Shown here in pieces: positions 1 through 9,447 of a DNA stretch of 64,000 nucleotides. The DNA is taken from positions 2,401,501 to 2,465,500 of the forward strand of contig NZ_CP072648.1 of NCBI RefSeq assembly GCF_018304825.1, read 5' to 3'. The first letter of the stretch is position 1, and each line of letters begins with the position of its first letter. A program made the position numbers and the translations under genes. The DNA is from Chloracidobacterium validum (lineage in GTDB: Bacteria > Acidobacteriota > Blastocatellia > Chloracidobacteriales > Chloracidobacteriaceae). Under the pieces are notes generated by a model that was not told the DNA's origin, searched no databases, and saw only the letters and a program-made list of their open reading frames with translations.

Positions 1-1785
1 AAAACCAGCCACCAGGGCAAACACCGCCAGCACGACCAGCGGTAGCGTCATGACCAACGGCGATTCGTGCGGGTGGAAGTCCTTCGAGGCTGGCCCCTGA
101 CCGTGGTCATCGCCATGGTCATGTCCATCGCCTGCCTTATGGGGCTGAAAGTCCGGGCCCTCCAGAAACCGTTCCTTGCCAAAGAAGGTCAGGCACATCA
201 GGCGTGTCATGTAAAAGGCGGTCACGCCAGCCGTGAGAAAGCCCATGGCGTAGAGTGCCAGGCCTATCTCATGACTGAACACGGGTGTGTGCAGCGCCTT
301 GGCCAGGATTTCGTCCTTACTGAAAAACCCGGCAAAGGGAATGATGCCGCAGATGGCAAACAGCGATACCATCATCGTGGCAAAGGTGATCGGCATGTAC
401 TTTCTGAAGTTGCCGTAGTAGGTCATCTCCTGCTGGTGGCCACTGGGTGAGCCACCGTGAATGACGCTCCCAGAACCAAGAAAAAGCTGGGCTTTGAAGA
501 AAGCGTGCGTCACGACGTGAAACACACCAGCGACAAAGGCCCCGACGCCGCAGCCGACAAACATGTAGCCAAGTTGGGAAACCGTTGAGTACGCCAGGGC
601 TTTTTTGATGTCGGTTTGGGTGATGCCAATCGTGGCCGCGACAAACGCCGTGGCAATCCCGATTACGGCTACGGTCAACATGGCCGTTGGCGCACGCTGG
701 AAGAGTGGGTTACACCGCGCCACAAGATAGACCCCGGCCGTGACCATCGTCGCCGCGTGGATGAGTGCCGACACCGGAGTTGGACCGGCCATAGCATCGG
801 GTAACCACGTGTAGAGTGGAATCTGCGCGCTTTTCCCAGCCGCACCCAGGAAGATCAGCAGGGCAATGACCGTCAGCGTGCCGCCTGTGAAGCTCAATGC
901 TGCCAGGCCCAGTGGTTCCTGCGGCAGGGCCTTGACCATCACCATGACATCGGCGTAGTCGAGCGTCCCAAACACCGCAAAGGTTGCCATCATCGCCAGC
1001 ATCAACCCGAAGTCACCGACGCGGTTCATAACGAAGGCCTTCTTGGCGGCCACCCCGGCTTCGGGTTTCTTCAGGTAGTAGCCGATGAGCAGGTACGACG
1101 CCAAGCCGACGCCTTCCCAGCCGACGAAGGTCATCAGGAAGTTTGCGCCCAACACCAGGTTGAGCATCATGAACATGAACAGGTTCAGGTACGCAAAAAA
1201 CCGATGAAAGCTTGGGTCGCCATGCATGTAACCGATGGCGAACAAGTGAATGAAGAACGCCACAAACGTGACAAACAAAATATAGAGGCCCGAAAGCTGG
1301 TCAAGCTGGTAAGCCCACTTGACCGAAAAATCCGCCATCGCCTGGCCGGCGTTTGGGCCCAGGGTTGCCGCCATCGCCCCGCCGGGCATCCACTCAAACA
1401 ACGTCACGATGTAGGGCGTGGCAACAACTTCGTGTCCCTCATCTTTGGGGTCACCAGCGGCGGTGTGGTCGCCCGCCTCGGTCGCCGACTGGGCCTTGAT
1501 GGCTTGCTTGGCGCGGAGTGCTTCTTTGTCTTCCGCGCCAGACATCTGGGACATCAATGCAGCTTCACGCTGCTTGGCCGCCTTTTGCACGTTGGCGTCG
1601 TGGGCATAATGACTGAACTCATACACAGCAACGGCCGAACACACAAACGAGGCTGCCACCATGGTGCAGGCAATGGCCCCGATAACTTTTTCAGAAAAGC
1701 CCAGCCGCTTGGCAAACAAGCCGTTGATGACAAATCCCAGCAGCGGAAAGAAAGGCACCAGTGCAACGAGATACATAAACGGCAT
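1..1785 (-). CDS. nuoL: NADH-quinone oxidoreductase subunit L (partial, 3' end outside window)
   Basis: This is the large antiporter-like, proton-pumping membrane subunit of respiratory complex I. Reading the minus strand from the ATG at 1785 gives a hydrophobic protein beginning MPFMYLVALVPFFPLLGFV. It includes FVGWEGVGLASYLLIGYY and PDAMAGPTPVSALIHAATM, which are specific to NuoL rather than NuoM or NuoN. A polar, Ala/Lys-rich stretch at about residues 50-85 separates the first two membrane helices and is longer than usual. The start codon shares one base with the nuoK stop (TGATG), indicating translational coupling. About 595 codons are present and the stop lies beyond the left edge. A His/Asp-rich segment near the truncated end (HKAGDGHDHGDDHG) sits between predicted helices. 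Confidence 0.95.
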   Translation of the reverse strand, partial: MPFMYLVALVPFFPLLGFVINGLFAKRLGFSEKVIGAIACTMVAASFVCSAVAVYEFSHYAHDANVQKAAKQREAALMSQMSGAEDKEALRAKQAIKAQSATEAGDHTAAGDPKDEGHEVVATPYIVTLFEWMPGGAMAATLGPNAGQAMADFSVKWAYQLDQLSGLYILFVTFVAFFIHLFAIGYMHGDPSFHRFFAYLNLFMFMMLNLVLGANFLMTFVGWEGVGLASYLLIGYYLKKPEAGVAAKKAFVMNRVGDFGLMLAMMATFAVFGTLDYADVMVMVKALPQEPLGLAALSFTGGTLTVIALLIFLGAAGKSAQIPLYTWLPDAMAGPTPVSALIHAATMVTAGVYLVARCNPLFQRAPTAMLTVAVIGIATAFVAATIGITQTDIKKALAYSTVSQLGYMFVGCGVGAFVAGVFHVVTHAFFKAQLFLGSGSVIHGGSPSGHQQEMTYYGNFRKYMPITFATMMVSLFAICGIIPFAGFFSKDEILAKALHTPVFSHEIGLALYAMGFLTAGVTAFYMTRLMCLTFFGKERFLEGPDFQPHKAGDGHDHGDDHGQGPASKDFHPHESPLVMTLPLVVLAVFALVAGF

Positions 1786-2192
1786 CACCACTTGAGGAGA
1801 TTGATTTCATCTACCGCGATGGTTTCGCGGTTGCGGTAGAGCGCCAGGAGCAGCCCCAGTCCAAGCGCGGCTTCTGCCGCCGCCACAACAATTACGAAAA
1901 TCGTCATGACGTGGCCGTTATAGGCATACAGACTGCCCTGGGTCTGCCAATAGCGTGCAAAGGCAATGAAGTTCAGATTGGCAGCGCTGAGCATCAACTC
2001 GACGGCCATGAAAATGACGATGATGTTGCGCCGAATGAGGACGCCGCCAATGCCAATGCTGAAAATGATGGCGCTCAAGACAAGGAATTTCGAGGTATCA
2101 ACTTCCTTGAGTCCCTGAATGTAACGCTCCATGAGCGAGGCATCAGCAGACTGTTGAGCTGCCCAGCATAATGCCAAAGCCAATTGTGTCAT
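1785..2192 (-). CDS. nuoK: NADH-quinone oxidoreductase subunit K
   Basis: NuoK is the small three-helix membrane subunit of complex I (MrpC-like) that takes part in the proton channel. The core FLVLSAIIFSIGIGGVLIRRN and ELMLSAANLNFIAFARY, with the conserved membrane Glu residues, identifies it. The reading frame gives about 135 residues, some 30 more than usual, because of an N-terminal extension. I place the start at the ATG at 2192 (a GTG immediately precedes it), behind an AGGAG. An internal ATG at 2132 would give the usual length but has no ribosome binding site. The gene lies between nuoJ and nuoL and overlaps nuoL by one base. Confidence 0.93.
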   Translation of the reverse strand: MTQLALALCWAAQQSADASLMERYIQGLKEVDTSKFLVLSAIIFSIGIGGVLIRRNIIVIFMAVELMLSAANLNFIAFARYWQTQGSLYAYNGHVMTIFVIVVAAAEAALGLGLLLALYRNRETIAVDEINLLKW

Positions 2193-2213
2193 CACGGTGA
2201 AGCTCCTCGGCTG

Positions 2214-2798
2214 TTAGTCGTAAGTTTCTTCCTGTTTCCGGTCACGTGCGAGCAACACGGCTCCCACAATCGCCATTAGCAAGAGAACCGACGCGATCTC
2301 GAACGGCAGCACGGCGCGGGTGTAAAGCGTAATGCCCAGTGTTTCCGTATCGGCCGAAATGACGCCGGCCGGCGCATTTGGATCCGGCCTGGCGTTCTCT
2401 ATCGCCATCCGGTCCGCCGATGGGCGCGTCTTGAAAAAGCCGCCCTTCTGCTGGGTGTAGGTCACCGCTCCCAATATCGAGAGTCCCACGAGCGCGGCAA
2501 TGACCACGCCGGCCTTATCTTGCCGATTGAAGGGATTTTCAACCTCGCTGCGCGTGTTGACGAGCATCAACACAAACAAAAACAGCACCAGAATGCCGCC
2601 CACATAGACCAGAATCTGCGCCCCGGCGACAAACTCAGCCCGCAGCAAGAGAAAGAGCGCGGCGGTGGCAATCAGGGTTGAAATGAGAAAGAGGGCGCAG
2701 TGAACCGGGTTACGCGCCGACACCGTAAACACCGCCGCAAAGAGCGCCGTCAGCGTCAGCATCCAAAAAAAGACCGCTTCCCAACCAACAAGCAGCAT
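2214..2798 (-). CDS. nuoJ: NADH-quinone oxidoreductase subunit J
   Basis: NuoJ is a five-helix membrane subunit of complex I. The first 90 residues carry the family pattern: SARNPVHCALFLI, then EFVAGAQILVYVGGILVLF, with the pi-bulge helix region GAxQxxVYVGGI. The C-terminal half has a non-conserved polar loop at about residues 110-155, followed by a last helix (IASVLLLMAIVGAVLLARD). At 194 residues the length is normal. A GGAGAG lies just before the ATG. The gene directly follows nuoH, with no nuoI between them, although NuoI (the two-cluster ferredoxin subunit) usually separates H and J. Confidence 0.93.
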   Translation of the reverse strand: MLLVGWEAVFFWMLTLTALFAAVFTVSARNPVHCALFLISTLIATAALFLLLRAEFVAGAQILVYVGGILVLFLFVLMLVNTRSEVENPFNRQDKAGVVIAALVGLSILGAVTYTQQKGGFFKTRPSADRMAIENARPDPNAPAGVISADTETLGITLYTRAVLPFEIASVLLLMAIVGAVLLARDRKQEETYD

Positions 2799-2854
2799 AC
2801 ATCTCTCCGTGTAAGGTAGCGCCGCAAAACGCCAACCGAATCAATCACCCTGGA

Positions 2855-4216
2855 CTAAGCGGTCTTAACCCCTGGCGAGAGCTTGACCTTGCGCGTGCTG
2901 ATGGGAATCGTCGTTCGCTGGGCGCGCAGATTGAAGCTCTTCGAGTTGCGGTTGATCGCGTTGAGCAGGGCCAGAATCGGAAACATCGAAAGCAGGCTAG
3001 CAACGGTGAAAAACAACTTGCCCTGCCATTCCATTTCCAGCACCCCACCGACTGAGCGGACCAGTCCCAGTTCCTTGCCGATGATGAAGACGGTCGCCGT
3101 CAGCACGATGTTGGCCAGTGCGGCCGGCATGAGCCACTTCCATCCCAGTTCCATCAACTGGTCATAGCGGTAGCGCGGAAACGTCCAGCGCATCCAAATA
3201 AAGAGATAGAGGATTGCCCCAGACTTGATGGCGAAGGCCGTCACGCCCAGGAGCGTCAACACGGCTTCCCGATAGGCTTCCGGGAACTGCGCGGCAACCC
3301 AGTCCATGCCCGGCACGTACCAACCACCCAAGTAAAGCGTCGCGCCAATCGCCGCCACGACGACCATATTGGCGTACTCGGCAATGAAGAAAATCGAGAA
3401 CCGAAAGCCACTGTATTCCGTGTGAAATCCACCGACCAGCTCTGACTCAGCCTCGGCCAAATCAAACGGGGCGCGATTGGTTTCGGCAATCACCGAAACC
3501 AGAAAGACAATGAATGAGGGAAACAAAAAGAGCACAAACCAAACGCCCAGGCTCCGTTGGGCCTCGACGATGCCCTGCATCGAGAAGGTGCGCGTAAAGA
3601 TGAGCGCTGAAACAATGGTCAACCCAATCGCGGCTTCATAGCTCACCATCTGCGCCGAAGAACGGAGTGCGCCCAGCAGCGGGTACTTACTATTGGACGC
3701 CCAGCCGCCCAAGATAATGCCCAGCACGCCCACTGACGACACCGACAGGATAAACAACAACCCAATGTTGATGTTCGTGATACTGGCGAAATGGGGTCCA
3801 TAGGGCAGTACGGCCAAGACGATAAACGCGCACACCATGCTGATGATGGGCGCGAGCGTGAAAACCGTCTTGTCGGCCTTGAAGGGGATGACATCTTCCT
3901 TGATGAGCAGCTTGATGCCATCGGCAGCCGGCTGAAGCAAACCGAGCGGCCCAGTACGATTTGGCCCAACGCGCACCTGAATCCAGGCGCTCACCTTGCG
4001 TTCAGCTAAGGTCAAGTAGGCGACTGCCGTCAGCACCGCCACGAGCATGACTCCAATCTGAATCAGCGGCCACACGATGAAATCCGCGGCGTCCGTCGGC
4101 GTCAGATTGGCCGTCAACCAAGTTGGTAGGTAGGCATAAACCTGCTGCACAAGCGATTCAAGCCACTGCGGAGATGCATTGAGCGCCGGCATCCACGGCC
4201 ACGGGGTCATCATCAT
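2855..4216 (-). CDS. nuoH: NADH-quinone oxidoreductase subunit H
   Basis: NuoH is the eight-helix membrane subunit that joins the peripheral arm of complex I to the membrane arm and helps form the quinone chamber. Diagnostic segments are [56 protein letters not shown] and [19 protein letters not shown]. At 453 residues it is longer than most NuoH proteins, with an N-terminal extension of about 45 residues and a basic tail of about 40. The start codon overlaps the nuoD stop as ATGA; three consecutive ATG codons leave the exact start open by two residues. Confidence 0.95.
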   Translation of the reverse strand: MMMTPWPWMPALNASPQWLESLVQQVYAYLPTWLTANLTPTDAADFIVWPLIQIGVMLVAVLTAVAYLTLAERKVSAWIQVRVGPNRTGPLGLLQPAADGIKLLIKEDVIPFKADKTVFTLAPIISMVCAFIVLAVLPYGPHFASITNINIGLLFILSVSSVGVLGIILGGWASNSKYPLLGALRSSAQMVSYEAAIGLTIVSALIFTRTFSMQGIVEAQRSLGVWFVLFLFPSFIVFLVSVIAETNRAPFDLAEAESELVGGFHTEYSGFRFSIFFIAEYANMVVVAAIGATLYLGGWYVPGMDWVAAQFPEAYREAVLTLLGVTAFAIKSGAILYLFIWMRWTFPRYRYDQLMELGWKWLMPAALANIVLTATVFIIGKELGLVRSVGGVLEMEWQGKLFFTVASLLSMFPILALLNAINRNSKSFNLRAQRTTIPISTRKVKLSPGVKTA

Positions 4217-5349
4217 CGGTCAATCTCACCCAATACAATGTCAAGCGAACCAATCACGGCCACCACATCCGACATCAGCGAACCAACCGCCATTTTGCGC
4301 AGCGCGCCCAAGTTAATGAATGACGACGGGCGCATGCGCAAACGGTACGGTTTCGTCCCGCCATCGGACACGAGGTACAAACCCAACTCGCCCTTTGGCC
4401 CTTCAATCGAGTGATACACCTCGCCGGCCGGAACTCGTATGACTTTCGGAACCTTTCCTATCACGGGTCCGTCAGGTAACTTGTCGAGTGCCTGCATGAT
4501 GATGCGCCGGCTCTGGCGCATTTCCTCCATACGCACCAAGTAGCGGTCAAAGGTGTCACCGTTTTCACCAATCGGAATGTCAAACTCCAAGTCGGCGTAG
4601 CATTCGTAAGGGTCTGTCTTACGGACGTCATAATCCACGCCAGAGCCGCGCAATGGCGCACCCGTCAAACCGAGACTGATGGCATCTTCCGCCGATATGA
4701 CGCCGATCCCCACGGTGCGTCCCAGCCAGATGCGATTTTCGTTGAGCAGTGTCTCATACTCTTCGATCCGCTTGGGAAGCAGGTCACAGAACGCCCGGAC
4801 TTGGGCTTCAAATTCCGGATAAGCGTCATAGCTCATGCCACCAATTCGGAAGGCATGGCAGGTCAGACGCGCGCCAAAGAAGTTTTCAAAAATCTTGAGA
4901 ATCTCTTCACGCTCGCGGAAGGCGTACAGAAAAACCGTAAACCCGCCAATATCAAGCGCGTGGGTCGCCAACCAGAGCAGGTGACTCGCCAGCCGATTGA
5001 GTTCGGTCAGAATAACCCGCAGGTACTGCGCACGTGGCGGGACCTCCAATCCCATCGCCTTTTCCACCGTTTCCACGTACAGCAACCCGTTGGAGACGGC
5101 GGCAATGTAATCCAGCCGGTCCAGGTATGGCGCAATCATCGGATACAGCCGATTTTCAAAAATTTTCTCGGCCCCGCGGTGGAGATAGCCAATGTCGCAG
5201 TCGAGGTCAACGACCCGCTCGCCATCCAGCTTCAGAATGACTCGGAGCACGCCGTGGGTGGATGGATGTTGCGGCCCCATGCTCAACACCATCTGCTCCG
5301 AGTCGAACAGGGTTTCAGTGTGATGGGTAACGAGAGGAATCGTGCTCAT
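4213..5349 (-). CDS. nuoD: NADH-quinone oxidoreductase subunit D (49 kDa subunit)
   Basis: NuoD is the [NiFe]-hydrogenase-like peripheral-arm subunit that forms the quinone-binding pocket with NuoH and NuoB. The family hallmarks are [14 protein letters not shown] near residue 24, [32 protein letters not shown] and the C-terminal end [11 protein letters not shown]. At 378 residues it is complete but has a short N-terminus. An AGGAG lies about 13 bases before the ATG. A 59-base spacer separates it from nuoC and contains a perfect 16-bp tandem duplication. It is co-oriented with the rest of the operon. Confidence 0.96.
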   Translation of the reverse strand: MSTIPLVTHHTETLFDSEQMVLSMGPQHPSTHGVLRVILKLDGERVVDLDCDIGYLHRGAEKIFENRLYPMIAPYLDRLDYIAAVSNGLLYVETVEKAMGLEVPPRAQYLRVILTELNRLASHLLWLATHALDIGGFTVFLYAFREREEILKIFENFFGARLTCHAFRIGGMSYDAYPEFEAQVRAFCDLLPKRIEEYETLLNENRIWLGRTVGIGVISAEDAISLGLTGAPLRGSGVDYDVRKTDPYECYADLEFDIPIGENGDTFDRYLVRMEEMRQSRRIIMQALDKLPDGPVIGKVPKVIRVPAGEVYHSIEGPKGELGLYLVSDGGTKPYRLRMRPSSFINLGALRKMAVGSLMSDVVAVIGSLDIVLGEIDR

Positions 5350-5367
5350 CGGTCGTACTAACTCCTA

Positions 5368-5399
5368 GCAAGGTCAAGGCTCTGCAAGGTCAAGGCTCT
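5368..5399. repeat. 16-bp direct tandem repeat in the nuoC-nuoD spacer
   Basis: The unit gcaaggtcaaggctct occurs twice head to tail (5368-5383 and 5384-5399) without mismatch. It lies in the 59-base spacer between the nuoC stop and the nuoD ribosome binding site. It looks like a recent slippage duplication; no function is evident. Confidence 0.9.
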
Positions 5400-5408
5400 G
5401 GCCGGGGG

Positions 5409-6251
5409 TTACTCGAATTTTCCAGTCAGGTCAGCCCCTTCTGGAATTTCAAGGATATTGAGATTTTCAGCGACCCATTCATTGTGGCGGTATTCAACCG
5501 GATATTCTTTGCGCAGCGGAAATCCCACCCAGCCCTCTGGCAACAAAATGCGGCGGAGATCAGGATGTCCCTCAAAGCGGATGCCGAACATGTCATACAC
5601 CTCCCGCTCCAGCCAGTTGGCTGTCGCCCAAATATCACAAACGGTGTAGATGGACTGTTCTTCCGGCAACTCAGCTTTGACGCGCAGCCGCCGATTTTCT
5701 GGGATTGAATAGAGCTGGTAAACCACCTCGAAAGCCTTGCGGTCTGGATAGTGCACCGCCGTGACGTCGGTTAGGAGGTCGAACCGAATCGCAGCGTCGT
5801 AGCGCAAGTACCACAGCAGATCACGGGCGCGTTCGGGAACAACCCGAAGGATTTGCTGACCATTGCTGGTCACGGCTTCCTTGATGTCTTCTTGAAAAGC
5901 GGCCCGCAAACCGGCAATGAAGTTATCATCTTTGATGTCGGCATAGGCCGGAGCCGCTTCCTTCTTGGCTGGAGCCTTGGCAGCGGCCTTGGCGGGAGCT
6001 TTGGCCGCCACTTTTGCCGGCGCAGCCTTTGGCGCGTCCCCGTCGCGAGCGCCATCACCGGCTGCTGTCCCAGCGGAAGCTGCTTCGCGGGCGGCTTTAG
6101 CCGCGGCTGCCTTGGCCTTGGCGGCCGCAATCTTGGCTTCACGCTCAGGGTCAACTGGCGGGTCAGGTGCCGCCGTTGCGGCAGGGCCGTTGGCGGGAGC
6201 TTTCTCGGTTGGTGACGCCGCCTCTGGTACCGGCTTCGTTTCGTCGGACAT
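5409..6251 (-). CDS. nuoC: NADH-quinone oxidoreductase subunit C with Ala/Lys/Pro-rich N-terminal extension
   Basis: NuoC is the 30 kDa-type peripheral-arm subunit of complex I. The C-terminal 165 residues hold the conserved domain, ending with the signature WLEREVYDMFGIRFEGHPD and LRRILLPEGWVGFPLRKEYP. The first 115 or so residues are low-complexity, rich in Ala, Lys and Pro (AKAPAKAAAKAPAKKE), like histone-H1-type or PAK tails. Such an extension is not part of the family and is probably disordered and strongly basic. No clear ribosome binding site precedes the ATG at 6251. This is the first gene of the visible operon; nuoA and nuoB are not upstream. Confidence 0.93.
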   Translation of the reverse strand: MSDETKPVPEAASPTEKAPANGPAATAAPDPPVDPEREAKIAAAKAKAAAAKAAREAASAGTAAGDGARDGDAPKAAPAKVAAKAPAKAAAKAPAKKEAAPAYADIKDDNFIAGLRAAFQEDIKEAVTSNGQQILRVVPERARDLLWYLRYDAAIRFDLLTDVTAVHYPDRKAFEVVYQLYSIPENRRLRVKAELPEEQSIYTVCDIWATANWLEREVYDMFGIRFEGHPDLRRILLPEGWVGFPLRKEYPVEYRHNEWVAENLNILEIPEGADLTGKFE

Positions 6252-6440
6252 GGTCTATTGAAACCCCAATTGGTGCAGACTTGACGCTTCACTGTGCGCA
6301 GGCGTGCCCTGCGCAAGGCCCGCTTATAGACGAAGGCGCGTGCTGGTGGCTAGGCTAATTTCCACCTTTTTTCCGTTGCAAGTATATGATTCTGAATATG
6401 TTAGAAAACTTACGCTACTAATCTAGAAGGGTATCGAGGG

Positions 6441-6476
6441 CAAAAAATGGCGGGACGACTCATAGGTCGCCCCGCC
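6441..6476 (-). terminator. Rho-independent terminator of the radical SAM gene
   Basis: An 11-bp stem (ggcgggacgac / gtcgccccgcc, one mismatch) with a 6-base loop occupies 6449-6476. On the minus strand it is followed by a run of six T (6442-6447). It lies about 40 bases after the stop of the radical SAM gene and separates it from the nuo operon. Confidence 0.8.
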
Positions 6477-6516
6477 AGCCACGAGAGATTAGCCCGGTTC
6501 AGCGCAATCGTCCTGA

Positions 6517-8622
6517 TTACTTCACTACCGACACCCCATTGGCGCTTGCCGCGGCCGCCGCACCCGCCTGAGCCGCTTGGACCGCCACGCCATTACTGTT
6601 AGCGGTTGCCTTCTTGGCGCGACCAAGCTGGACGAGCTTCGTCTCGCCGTTCTTGATACCGAGGACTTTTTCTTTGAAGAGTTTTTCCATCAGGCGCTTC
6701 TCTTCAGCCGCCGTCATGGGTACGTCTTCATCGCGTGGGCGGACCCGTGCGGCGTCTTCAGCGTTGATGTTGAGGGTGTATGGGGCTTCCGACAGCGCGA
6801 CATTGCGGCCCTTGGCGTAGATTTCATGCTTGCCATGCTCTTTGTACCACTTGGCGACAGTGGCGTTTTTGTGCATGTCTTCGATGATGTTTCGCCAGCC
6901 AACCCCGGTGTTGTAGGCGCAAAAGGAAATTTCACCTTCCTGCGTGCCGTAGGGGATGATGCACATTTCCGTCCGACGGAAGTCGTAATTGAACAGGTCC
7001 TGGAACCACATGCCGGCAATGAACAGGAAGTTCCACCGATCACGCCGGCGCTTCTCGATGTCTTCACGGGTTCGGTTGCCCTTCACGCTGCCGTAGTCGC
7101 GGCCGGAAATACCCAGCGATTTGTCAAACTTCTCTATCAATGACTTGAGGGTAAAGTGCGTGGGCGACTTGTAGGCGTCATAGTTCCGCAGCAGTGACAG
7201 CGCCATCATAAACGACGAGAAAGCCCGCCCGCGTCCCGCGTCCGTGATGGTCTGCATGTCCTTGAGCAGTTGCGGCACGTTGATGAACTCTGGCACGGGC
7301 ACCATTTCCTTGGTTTCTTTGTCAATCATCACAGCCGTGCCAACGCCACAGTTTGGATGGCATCCGCAACTCAGGTGACCAAACTGGGCCTCTGGCCCGT
7401 GGGCGAGGTCGGCAAAGTCAGCGATGGTGCTCATGACCGAGATCGGAAACCAGTCACGGGTTGGTTCGGTAATCCCCACTTGGTCTTTCACGTCGTGCGC
7501 CAAGTGCGACAGGGTGTAGCGCTGACGCAGCCGCCGTTCATCGGTGATGTCTTCGTCGCGCCCGGTGAACGAAACTGGCTGGAACGAAATAAAGGCGATT
7601 TTCTTGGGGTTATCGAGCGCGAACCGAATCACCGGCGCGACCTGATCGTTGGTAATGCCGTTGACCAGCGTGACGACAAGGACGATTTCCACCCCGGCTT
7701 CATGAAGGTTTTCGATTGCCCGGAGCTTCACATCAAACAGGTTGCCGACCTGGCGATGGCTGTTAGCGTCGTTTCCAATGCCGTCAAACTGAAGATAGAC
7801 ATAACGCAGTCCAGCTTCGGCAGCCCGGCGGCAAAACTCCTTGCTCTTGGCAAACTCAATGCCGTTGGTGGCGCACTGGACACTGTTGTAACCCAGTTCA
7901 CGTGCATACCGAATGGCCTCAAAGAAATGTGGTGATAACGTCGGCTCACCGCCCGAAAACTGGACTGACATTTGTCGGCGGGGCTTGATGCTAATGGCGT
8001 TATCCAAAATCTCTTTGACTTCCTCAAGTGACAATTCATGCACGAAGCCCACTTGGTTGGCGTCCATAAAGCACGGATCACACATCATGTTGCAGCGATT
8101 GGTCAGATCAATGGTCAACACCGAGCCGCGCCCATGCTTGATTGAACTCGTGCCGTGATTGTGCAGCTTCGCGTCGTTGTGGGCATCAATGTCACGCCCT
8201 GGGAACTGAGCCTCGATATGGGACAAAAAGTCAGCATCCATGGCCATCAGGTCTTCAAACTTGCCATGGATTGGGCATTCCTTTTCCATCCAGACTTCGT
8301 CGCGCCCGGTCTCTGGATTATGCCGCTTGACGATTTGGGCTTTGATTTCGCCAACACGCTCGTTGATGAGAATCGTGTAATCCACTTCACCACTCAGAAT
8401 TTTCTCGCGCGCCTCTTTGACGCATTTTGGGCAAAGCGAGTCGGTCGTGCGTGGCCAGCCAAGGGTTGGCTTGGTCTTTTGCCACGACTTGAGCATCGGC
8501 TTATCTGACCACTTGGGGGTGAACGATGGCGCTGGGCGGTACTTATTGACCGATTGAATGGCTTCGAACAGCCCTCCCGCAATTTTCGACAGCGCTTTCT
8601 CAGCGTGTTTGATGGGCTTCAT
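6517..8622 (-). CDS. Radical SAM protein of the Tes/Mss (MJ0619-like) type; candidate membrane-spanning lipid synthase
   Basis: This is a 701-residue radical SAM protein. The N-terminal quarter has a Cys4-type motif (SLCPKC ... KECPIHGKFED), followed by LTIDLTNRCNMMCDPCFMD, whose CxxxCxxC binds the SAM [4Fe-4S] cluster, and SVQFSGGEPTLSP. A further Cys-rich block, SCGCHPNCGVGTAVMID, could ligate an auxiliary cluster. This order (rubredoxin-like Cys pairs, ThrAsn-Arg-Cys motif, auxiliary Cys) is that of the archaeal tetraether synthase Tes and the related bacterial Mss, which couple lipid tails. That it makes iso-diabolic acid or another membrane-spanning lipid is inference. The last 70 residues are Ala/Asn-rich. 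I chose the ATG at 8622, which has an AGGAG, over the longer frame that starts at 8736. It forms a single-gene unit with its own terminator. Confidence 0.75.
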   Translation of the reverse strand: MKPIKHAEKALSKIAGGLFEAIQSVNKYRPAPSFTPKWSDKPMLKSWQKTKPTLGWPRTTDSLCPKCVKEAREKILSGEVDYTILINERVGEIKAQIVKRHNPETGRDEVWMEKECPIHGKFEDLMAMDADFLSHIEAQFPGRDIDAHNDAKLHNHGTSSIKHGRGSVLTIDLTNRCNMMCDPCFMDANQVGFVHELSLEEVKEILDNAISIKPRRQMSVQFSGGEPTLSPHFFEAIRYARELGYNSVQCATNGIEFAKSKEFCRRAAEAGLRYVYLQFDGIGNDANSHRQVGNLFDVKLRAIENLHEAGVEIVLVVTLVNGITNDQVAPVIRFALDNPKKIAFISFQPVSFTGRDEDITDERRLRQRYTLSHLAHDVKDQVGITEPTRDWFPISVMSTIADFADLAHGPEAQFGHLSCGCHPNCGVGTAVMIDKETKEMVPVPEFINVPQLLKDMQTITDAGRGRAFSSFMMALSLLRNYDAYKSPTHFTLKSLIEKFDKSLGISGRDYGSVKGNRTREDIEKRRRDRWNFLFIAGMWFQDLFNYDFRRTEMCIIPYGTQEGEISFCAYNTGVGWRNIIEDMHKNATVAKWYKEHGKHEIYAKGRNVALSEAPYTLNINAEDAARVRPRDEDVPMTAAEEKRLMEKLFKEKVLGIKNGETKLVQLGRAKKATANSNGVAVQAAQAGAAAAASANGVSVVK

Positions 8623-9447
8623 GAGTCCTGTGTTTCTCCTGTGTGGGTGTAGTGATTCCCCGGTAATGAATCTGACTTCGGGCGACAATCTCGGGTTGCA
8701 CCAGCCGCTCACGAGCCTAGCGCAATCCACGGTCAAACGTTCTCAAGCCTGGGTGTCTGAACCGCGTATCTGAAGCACAAGCGATAACATACGGGTCCAG
8801 CCACACTGAACGCTTTGTGATGCGCCCGAATCTTGTGGGCCGCCTTGCAAGGTGTCAAGACCAACCCGTGTAGAGGGCTGGGCATGGCTCAAATAAATGT
8901 TAGTCCTGGTAGCCTGTGACGCTCGATGTCGCCACCGGTGTCAACGCTCGGCAGAACCGCTGTGGCCTCATATCACGAGCGCTGGTACGGGTGAAGGGGG
9001 ACAGTGCATCCGGCTCCATCCGCCCTTGTAAAGCTTCCCGGGTTCCACAAAGCATCCACAGGCAACTGTAAATAACCCATGAGAAGCTACACGAACTCTA
9101 AGCAACTAAACTGAACAAAAAAAAAGATTTCAGTCAGTCAATTGCACTAACTCGATGTAGATCAACAAGTTGACGCATCAGAAGTCACACGACTGGCGGT
9201 CGAAGCGCAAATGAGGGCTTGACACTTACTTTAGCCTTCAATAGATAAATATATGTCCAAAAAAGATTTCGCAGATTTGTCAAGAGTGAGCAAGGGGGGA
9301 ACGGACCACCGACCGGTCACGGCGTGGGCGTTGTTTTTCCACAGCCATCGGCAGGCGTGGTGGTGTGAGCGGAAGCATTGGTCAGGGTAACCCCCGCGCC
9401 CCGCATTTGCGGAAGGAAGGGAGTCAACACTTTAAGGAGCTATGTTC
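8623..9447. other. Long intergenic region, divergent promoters expected
   Basis: No gene is supported in these 825 bases between the divergently read radical SAM gene and the zinc-ribbon gene. The right half is AT-richer than its surroundings. Short open frames here (for example 9253-9390) lack a ribosome binding site and any recognisable sequence. A weak sigma-70-like element lies at 9219-9247. I recognise no tRNA, riboswitch or known small RNA. Confidence 0.6.
9219..9247 (+). promoter_or_regulatory. Possible sigma-70-type promoter upstream of the zinc-ribbon gene
   Basis: A perfect -35 box TTGACA (9219-9224) is followed after 17 bases by TAGATA (9242-9247), a poor -10 box, in an AT-rich stretch about 200 bases before the zinc-ribbon start. 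The -35 box is good but the -10 matches in only three positions. Confidence 0.3.

Noticed and set aside
5965-6261. Long open frame on the plus strand opposite nuoC
   Set aside because: It is the antisense of the Ala/Lys-rich codons of NuoC and has no start signal or family features.
9253-9390. Short open frame beginning MSKKDFADL
   Set aside because: No ribosome binding site, odd composition after 12 residues and no conserved feature.
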